10,045 nt of DNA from Deltaproteobacteria bacterium (GTDB lineage: Bacteria > Desulfobacterota > Deferrimicrobia > Deferrimicrobiales > Deferrimicrobiaceae), in contig JAJZRM010000072.1 in the NCBI GenBank assembly GCA_021802685.1, positions 1-10,045 on the forward strand, in the 5' to 3' direction. Positions 6,037-10,045 of this stretch are shown piece by piece. The notes under the pieces were generated by a model. The model worked only from the letters and a program-made list of their open reading frames with translations. It was not told where the DNA came from and did not search any database. Position 1 is the first letter of the stretch, and every line of letters begins with the position of its first letter. The position numbers were made by a program, and so were the translations under genes.

Positions 6037-7053
6037 TCAGTTCTCCCCCGCGATGCGCGCCAGCGCGCCTTCCGCCCCGGCGACCAGCTCGTCGAGAATC
6101 TCCCGCACGGGCTGGACTCTCTTGACGAAGGCCACGCTCTGGCCCGCCATCAGCGATCCGTGCTCCACGTCCCCTTCCACCACCGCGCGCCGCAGCGCTC
6201 CGATCCAGAACTCCTCGAGCCGGACCATGGCGTCCTCGCGCGTGATCTCCCCCGACTTCAACTGGTTCAGCAGCGTCAGCTGCAGGCGGTTGAAGTCCCT
6301 GGTCCCCTCGTTGACGATCGCCCGGACGGGGATCGCCGGGAGGGAGGGATCGAACTGGGAAGTGGGCATGGCGTCGCGCGCGGCCGCCCGGATGAACGCC
6401 TCCTTGAACCGGGGGTGGGCGACGCACTCCTCGGCGGCGACGAACCGCGTCCCCAACTGCACTCCCGCGGCCCCCAGAGACAGGTACTGCGCGATGATTT
6501 CGCCGGTCCCGATCCCCCCCGCGACGAAGACGGGGACTTCCCGGATGTTCAAAAGGAATTCCTGTGCGAGCACCGAAGTCGCGACGGGTCCGACATGCCC
6601 CCCCGCCTCGTTCCCCTCGATCACCAGGGCGTCGATCCCCTGCTTGATCAGCCGCTTCGCGAGCGACAGGACCGGGGCGAAGCAGATCACCCTCGATCCG
6701 GCGGCCTTCACCTCGGCGATATCCTTCCCCGACGGGATGGTCCCCGCGAAGAAAACGTACGGGCATTTCTCCCGGATCACCACCTCGATGTGCTGCTTGA
6801 ACGCGGGCGCGACCGTGATGAGGTTGACTCCGAAGGGGTTCTTCGTCTTTTCGCGGGTGTCGGAGATCTCCTTGGCGAGGAGTTCCGCGGGCATGTTTCC
6901 TCCCGCGAGGACCCCGAACCCACCCTCGTTGGAGATCGCCGCCACGAGGGTGGATTCGGAAACCCATGTCATGGCCCCGCACATGATCGCGTAGCGGGTC
7001 CCGAGGAAATCGGTCCCACGCTTCCACGCCTTCGGCAGGTGCTTCAATTCCAT
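6037..7053 (-). CDS. Nitronate monooxygenase / FabK-like FMN-dependent TIM-barrel oxidoreductase
   Basis: 338 residues. The N-terminus (Y-A-I-M-C-G-A-M-T-W, then S-N-E-G-G-F-G-V-L-A at 41-50) is typical of the 2-nitropropane dioxygenase/nitronate monooxygenase family. The flavin-phosphate and catalytic region E-G-N-E-A-G-G-H-V-G (146-155) contains the conserved His153. V-F-V-A-G-G-I-G (175-182) and G-T-R-F (201-204) complete the FMN site. The family oxidises alkyl nitronates or, in FabK members, reduces enoyl-ACP; motifs alone do not separate the two, so the precise reaction is open. The start is ATG 7053, with GGAG at 7065-7062 spaced by 8 nt; ATG 7059 would be only 2 nt from that site. The frame stays open far upstream, but that part runs antisense through the reductase gene and has no family similarity. 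It is divergent from the reductase gene at 7174 and 157 bp upstream of the epimerase. Confidence 0.88.
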   Translation of the reverse strand: MELKHLPKAWKRGTDFLGTRYAIMCGAMTWVSESTLVAAISNEGGFGVLAGGNMPAELLAKEISDTREKTKNPFGVNLITVAPAFKQHIEVVIREKCPYVFFAGTIPSGKDIAEVKAAGSRVICFAPVLSLAKRLIKQGIDALVIEGNEAGGHVGPVATSVLAQEFLLNIREVPVFVAGGIGTGEIIAQYLSLGAAGVQLGTRFVAAEECVAHPRFKEAFIRAAARDAMPTSQFDPSLPAIPVRAIVNEGTRDFNRLQLTLLNQLKSGEITREDAMVRLEEFWIGALRRAVVEGDVEHGSLMAGQSVAFVKRVQPVREILDELVAGAEGALARIAGEN

Positions 7054-7076
7054 AAGCATCACTCCGGGCCGGCAGG

Positions 7077-7088
7077 TTGGTAAACCAA
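7077..7088. promoter_or_regulatory. 12-bp palindrome by a -10-like box, possible operator of the monooxygenase gene
   Basis: TTGGT-AA-ACCAA is a perfect inverted repeat. On the minus strand a TATAGT box (7095-7090), 5/6 to the -10 consensus, ends 1 bp before it, so the palindrome would cover the likely transcription start, a classic repression geometry. A second palindrome, GGGAA-A-TTCCC, lies at 7110-7120. TTGGT/ACCAA half-sites resemble those bound by some GntR/FadR-family regulators, but no regulator gene is present, so that link is only a suggestion. Confidence 0.4.
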
Positions 7089-7155
7089 TACTATATATCA
7101 TACGACCGAGGGAAATTCCCCCCTTCCGGGACGAGACGCCCTCTTCCCGGTATCT

Positions 7156-7163
7156 GGTATATT
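7156..7163 (+). promoter_or_regulatory. Extended -10 promoter element of the reductase gene
   Basis: TG-G-TATATT matches the extended -10 form TG-N-TATAAT (box 7158-7163, 5/6). No good -35 box is seen 17 bp upstream, as is common for extended -10 promoters. Transcription would start near 7170, only a few bases before ATG 7174. Confidence 0.4.
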
Positions 7164-7173
7164 GTTGATCGCC

Positions 7174-8142
7174 ATGGTCCGACAGAGCGAAATGTTCGAC
7201 ATCACCGTCATCGGCGCCGGACCCGTGGGGCTGTACGCAACGTATTACGCCGGGCTGCGGGAGTGCCGGACGAAGCTGATCGAGACGTACCCGCAGGTCG
7301 GGGGCCGGCTGATCTCCATGTACCCGGAAAAGGAGATCTTCGACGTCGCCGGCCACCGCATGATCGTCGCCGCGGAGCTCGTCCGGGAGCTTGCCGGGCA
7401 GGCGATGCAATACCGGCCGACGGTCGTCCTCAACGAACGGGTCACCGGTCTGAAAATCCTGGGCGAACGAATCATCGAGCTCGTCACTTCCGCTGGGTCC
7501 CATTATACGCAGACCGCCATCGTCGCCGCCGGTTGCGGGGCCTTCGTCCCGAGGAAGCTGGACATCCCCAACCTGATCGATTTCGAGGGGCACGGGATCT
7601 TCTACTACCTCAGTTCGTTCGAGCCGCTGCGGGGAAAGAAGGTCCTGGTCGTGGGCGGAGGAAACAGCGCGGTGGACTGGGCGCTTTCGCTGGACGGGAT
7701 CGCGTCCGAGGTCACCCTCTGTCACAGGATGTACCGGTGGCAGGCCCACGAGGCCATGGTGCATCGGCTCCTTTCCTCGAACATCCGCGTGAAATACCCG
7801 TACTACACGTTGAAGGAGGTTCTCGGAGAGGACCGGGTGACCGGGGCGGTCATCTGGAACGAGCGCAGCGGACTGGAGGAGGCGATCGAGGTGGACGCGA
7901 TCGTGCTCTCCATCGGGATGCTGACGAACATGGAGCCGTTCCGGGAATGGGGCCTGAAAATCGTGGGCAGCGGGATCGCCGTCGCCCCCGACATGTCCAC
8001 CAACCTTCCGGGCGTGTACGCGGCCGGAGACATCGTGACGTACCCCGGCAAGGTGCTCCTCATCACCGCGGGCTCCGGCGAGGCGGCCACCGCGGTCAAC
8101 ACCGCCAAGGAATACATCATCTCGGGCGACCTCGGGCGGTAA
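7174..8142 (+). CDS. Thioredoxin-reductase-like ferredoxin/flavodoxin-NADP+ reductase (FNR type 2)
   Basis: 322 residues. There are two Rossmann dinucleotide sites: FAD-binding G-A-G-P-V-G (14-19) and NADPH-binding G-G-G-N-S-A (161-166), plus the second FAD contact A-A-G-D (283-286). Y-P-E-K-E-I-F-D-V-A-G (50-60), A-F-V-P-R-K-L (123-129) and the C-terminal S-G-E-A-A-T-A-V-N-T-A-K (301-312) match the Bacillus YumC group. The C-x-x-C redox pair of true thioredoxin reductase is absent, which fits electron transfer between NADPH and ferredoxin or flavodoxin in the cytoplasm. Start choice is uncertain: ATG 7174 gives an N-terminal length like YumC but has no Shine-Dalgarno, while ATG 7192 begins at M-F-D-I-T-V-I-G. 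With the promoter at 7156-7163 the mRNA may be nearly leaderless. The gene diverges from the monooxygenase. It could feed electrons to redox partners such as the rubrerythrin, but that is speculation. Confidence 0.88.
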   Translation: MVRQSEMFDITVIGAGPVGLYATYYAGLRECRTKLIETYPQVGGRLISMYPEKEIFDVAGHRMIVAAELVRELAGQAMQYRPTVVLNERVTGLKILGERIIELVTSAGSHYTQTAIVAAGCGAFVPRKLDIPNLIDFEGHGIFYYLSSFEPLRGKKVLVVGGGNSAVDWALSLDGIASEVTLCHRMYRWQAHEAMVHRLLSSNIRVKYPYYTLKEVLGEDRVTGAVIWNERSGLEEAIEVDAIVLSIGMLTNMEPFREWGLKIVGSGIAVAPDMSTNLPGVYAAGDIVTYPGKVLLITAGSGEAATAVNTAKEYIISGDLGR

Positions 8143-8152
8143 CAGCGCAAGA

Positions 8153-8177
8153 AGGGTCCCCCCTCGCACGAGACCCT
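8153..8177 (+). terminator. Possible terminator hairpin after the reductase gene
   Basis: AGGGTC (8153-8158) pairs with GACCCT (8172-8177) across a 13-nt loop, starting 11 bp after the stop. No T-run follows. A second small GC hairpin (CCCC-GTTC-GGGG) lies immediately downstream, so the pair may stop transcription together. Confidence 0.35.
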
Positions 8178-8267
8178 CCCCGTTCGGGGACGCCTCGTTC
8201 GCCATCCACGGCTCACCTCGGCTGCGGGTTTTCCTCGCGCTCCCGGCCTCCGTGCATGCAGCCTTAT

Positions 8268-8334
8268 CCCTGACGGGCAGGGAGGTCCTAATGCCGAGGC
8301 GGGCATGGATGCCCCCGGGTTCCGATGCCTCGGC
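8268..8334. repeat. Cluster of inverted repeats in the gap between the reductase and the methyltransferase
   Basis: This lies in the 238-bp non-coding stretch 8143-8380. CCCTG (8268-8272) pairs with CAGGG (8278-8282). GCCGAGGC (8293-8300) pairs perfectly with GCCTCGGC (8327-8334), enclosing an inner stem GGGCAT (8301-8306) with ATGCCC (8309-8314), so the whole folds as a nested hairpin. No ORF, tRNA or direct repeat explains it. It could be the 3' end structure of the methyltransferase mRNA, a small RNA, or the scar of an insertion boundary. Confidence 0.45.
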
Positions 8335-8380
8335 CTCAGGGGAGGTCTCGAGCTCGGTGCCCTTCTTGCGCCGCCGTTGC

Positions 8381-10045
8381 CTATCTTTTTCGGGTTGCGG
8401 AACGGAAACGCAGGCCGGTACCGCGGCGTCTGCGAGCGAGTTTGGATGCTGGAAGAAGTGGGCGGGTCAGCGCTTCGTACCGTTCAAAGAGGAAGGCGAC
8501 ACGTTCCATCTCCGAGGCGAAGGTTGTCTTTCCGTACGCTTTGTCCACCGCCTTGTCGAGGGCGCCATGGGCTCTTGCGAGTTCGGGGGGCATCGTGACT
8601 GGATCGTACAGATCGGCAAGGGTGCTTCCAGGGAACTTCGTCCGAGCTCCAAGTACCTCCTGTGCGGCCGCCTCAATCACCTTGCGTTGCGCTTCCGTCG
8701 GCTCTGGCCACGGAAAATTGTTGTAGACCAGGGTGTTGGAGTACCGGTAATCACTTTTTATACGACCGCAGACATGCCGCACCCATGCCATGTGCATGAG
8801 CGACGTTATAATGCCGAAATGATAAATCGTAGCGTTTGGAACACAAGAACTTGAGTTGGCAACGATGGAATTTTTGTCGAAGAAGCCGAATGGGATATAG
8901 ACTCGGGTTTCCGATGTATGAAGCGGAATCAACAAGTAATCGGAGTTGGGTTGCCTGTCTTCCGTGAATAACGTTGGATAGCGAGACCATTCAACGGTCG
9001 ATTCCTTCTTACTTAATAAACGAAATGACTTTACCGCTTCAACACGCCTAACTATTTCTGGCATCCGTTTCAGTTCAGCGGGATTAATACATTTCAGCCA
9101 AAGGCACCATCTATTCGTTCCGTTAATAAATTCTTCGGCGCTAAGAAACGCCTTAACCCAATCCGATGCCTCCGGTTCGACGGCCAGTAACTTGTTTTTC
9201 TCATCATCGGACAACAGCAGATGTCCACCATCTGCAGGTTTACTCCCGTAACACATCTCAGGCACCGAGCAAAGTGGCTTCCTTCTATTATCGAGGAAGA
9301 CATCGGGAGCGACCACAAGGTAAGGATTGATCCGCTTGACAACCAAGGCGTGGGGTTCCGATTCGGGTGTTTCGTAGTCAAAGAGGATTCTTTCGGCAGG
9401 TATTTCCAAACCGAACCCGACGATCACGCAATGGACCGCGGCTTTTCCTCGCGCCTCGCTGCTCCACCTGAAGGTGCGGTGCGCGAAATGAATATCGACC
9501 TTGTGCCGGTTGATGAGTTCCCGCCAGAGGACGGCGACCTGCTCCCCCTGGCAGATCGAATTCGTCGAAACGAAAGCCGTCCGAATGCGGGAGTTGGCAG
9601 CCATATATCGTGCCGCCTTTGCGTACCATGCAGATACGTAATCGAGTACTCCCGCCCCCGCCACACCGTCGAAGATCGCCTTCATCTCCGCTTTCTGCAG
9701 CGTACTCTGATGTTGCTTTCCCACAAACGGCGGATTGCCAAGTATGAACGATAGATCCTTCGGATCGATGACGGACGACCAATCGATTCGGAGGGCGTTT
9801 CCCTTCTCCGGACCGTAGGTGATGTTCGGAGAAGTCCGAAGCGGGAGCCGGTGGTAGTAGCTCCCGAACTCCTCGGAGATTCGCAGGTTCATCTGGTGGT
9901 CGGTCATCCAGAGTGCAACCTGTGCGATCTGGGCCGGAAACTCCTCGATCTCGATCCCATAAAATCTATCGACGTCGAGCCATACGATGCGGGAGATGTC
10001 GAGCACCCGACTCCCGCGGTCCCTGTATAGTTCCCGAAGATGTCG
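8381..10045 (-). CDS. MmeI-like (type IIL/IIG, YeeA-family) DNA methyltransferase, 5' partial
   Basis: 554 C-terminal residues are visible; the frame is open to the window edge, so the N-terminal part (in MmeI, a nuclease domain, linker and methylase motif I) is outside. The visible part starts inside the methylase domain: V-D-R-F-Y-G-I-E-I-E-E-F-P at about 25-37, followed by W-M-T-D-H-Q-M-N, is typical of MmeI/YeeA proteins. Catalytic motif IV N-P-P-F (9736-9725, visible residues 104-107) marks an N6-adenine amino-methyltransferase. A middle region fits the target-recognition domain. The end, with Y-R-Y-S-N-T-L-V-Y-N-N-F-P-W-P and the helical tail L-D-K-A-V-D-K-A-Y-G, then E-R-V-A-F-L-F-E, matches the MmeI C-terminal helices. 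The final 20 residues are strongly basic. Base composition is clearly AT-richer than the genes to the left, notably about 8740-9230, suggesting transfer. Whether it also cuts DNA depends on the unseen N-terminus. Confidence 0.88.
   Translation of the reverse strand, partial: RHLRELYRDRGSRVLDISRIVWLDVDRFYGIEIEEFPAQIAQVALWMTDHQMNLRISEEFGSYYHRLPLRTSPNITYGPEKGNALRIDWSSVIDPKDLSFILGNPPFVGKQHQSTLQKAEMKAIFDGVAGAGVLDYVSAWYAKAARYMAANSRIRTAFVSTNSICQGEQVAVLWRELINRHKVDIHFAHRTFRWSSEARGKAAVHCVIVGFGLEIPAERILFDYETPESEPHALVVKRINPYLVVAPDVFLDNRRKPLCSVPEMCYGSKPADGGHLLLSDDEKNKLLAVEPEASDWVKAFLSAEEFINGTNRWCLWLKCINPAELKRMPEIVRRVEAVKSFRLLSKKESTVEWSRYPTLFTEDRQPNSDYLLIPLHTSETRVYIPFGFFDKNSIVANSSSCVPNATIYHFGIITSLMHMAWVRHVCGRIKSDYRYSNTLVYNNFPWPEPTEAQRKVIEAAAQEVLGARTKFPGSTLADLYDPVTMPPELARAHGALDKAVDKAYGKTTFASEMERVAFLFERYEALTRPLLPASKLARRRRGTGLRFRSATRKR

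Noticed and set aside
7054..8205. N-terminal extension of the monooxygenase to 722 residues
   Set aside because: The extra part is antisense to the reductase gene, has no family similarity, and ATG 7053 has its own ribosome site at the conserved N-terminus.
8143..8380. tRNA gene or CRISPR-like repeat in the gap
   Set aside because: The inverted repeats do not fit a cloverleaf, and no direct repeats with regular spacing are present.
8252..8854. + strand open frames over the junction and methyltransferase 3' end
   Set aside because: No recognisable domain, and most of their length is antisense to the conserved MmeI-type C-terminus.
9094..9782. Short minus-strand frames inside the methyltransferase, as a sign of frameshift
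   Set aside because: The main frame is continuous from the edge to TAG 8381 with motifs in the right order, so these are shadows.

Overview
This is a GC-rich bacterial window with tightly packed, mostly housekeeping or stress genes and one restriction-modification-type gene running off the right edge. An inner and outer membrane plan (a FadL-type porin), a rubrerythrin, a methylmalonyl-CoA epimerase, a GH57 glucanotransferase and apparent selenocysteine use together suggest an anaerobic or microaerophilic Gram-negative bacterium, most likely a deltaproteobacterium in the broad sense (Desulfobacterota). That assignment is inference; no marker gene is present.

Left block, + strand (1-1871): the 3' part of a zinc-ribbon/M48 (HtpX-like) membrane metalloprotease; then a very small gene that ordinary ORF calling misses because it contains in-frame UGA codons; then a single-domain rubrerythrin. 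The small gene (1095-1319) reads as a 74-residue glutaredoxin-like protein with two predicted selenocysteines: Sec13 in a U-P-Y-T active-site motif, and Sec72 in a C-terminal U-S-V-stop. Each UGA is followed at bacterial SECIS distance by a perfect hairpin with a 3-nt loop starting GG. This is the most interesting object in the window.

Middle block, - strand (7053 down to 1939): a nitronate monooxygenase-like flavoprotein, methylmalonyl-CoA epimerase, a GH57 4-alpha-glucanotransferase/amylase whose TTG start overlaps the epimerase stop, and a FadL/OmpP1-family outer-membrane channel. The left and middle blocks converge on a shared hairpin at 1894-1925. The set combines acyl uptake and metabolism with alpha-glucan metabolism, so it is probably a chance gene string rather than one pathway.

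Right block: a thioredoxin-reductase-like ferredoxin/flavodoxin-NADP+ reductase (7174-8142, +) is divergent from the monooxygenase across a 120-bp intergenic region holding palindromes and an extended -10 element. After a 238-bp non-coding stretch rich in inverted repeats comes the C-terminal 554 residues of an MmeI-like DNA methyltransferase (- strand, 5' end beyond the window). It is visibly AT-richer than everything to its left, which suggests a horizontally acquired defence gene.
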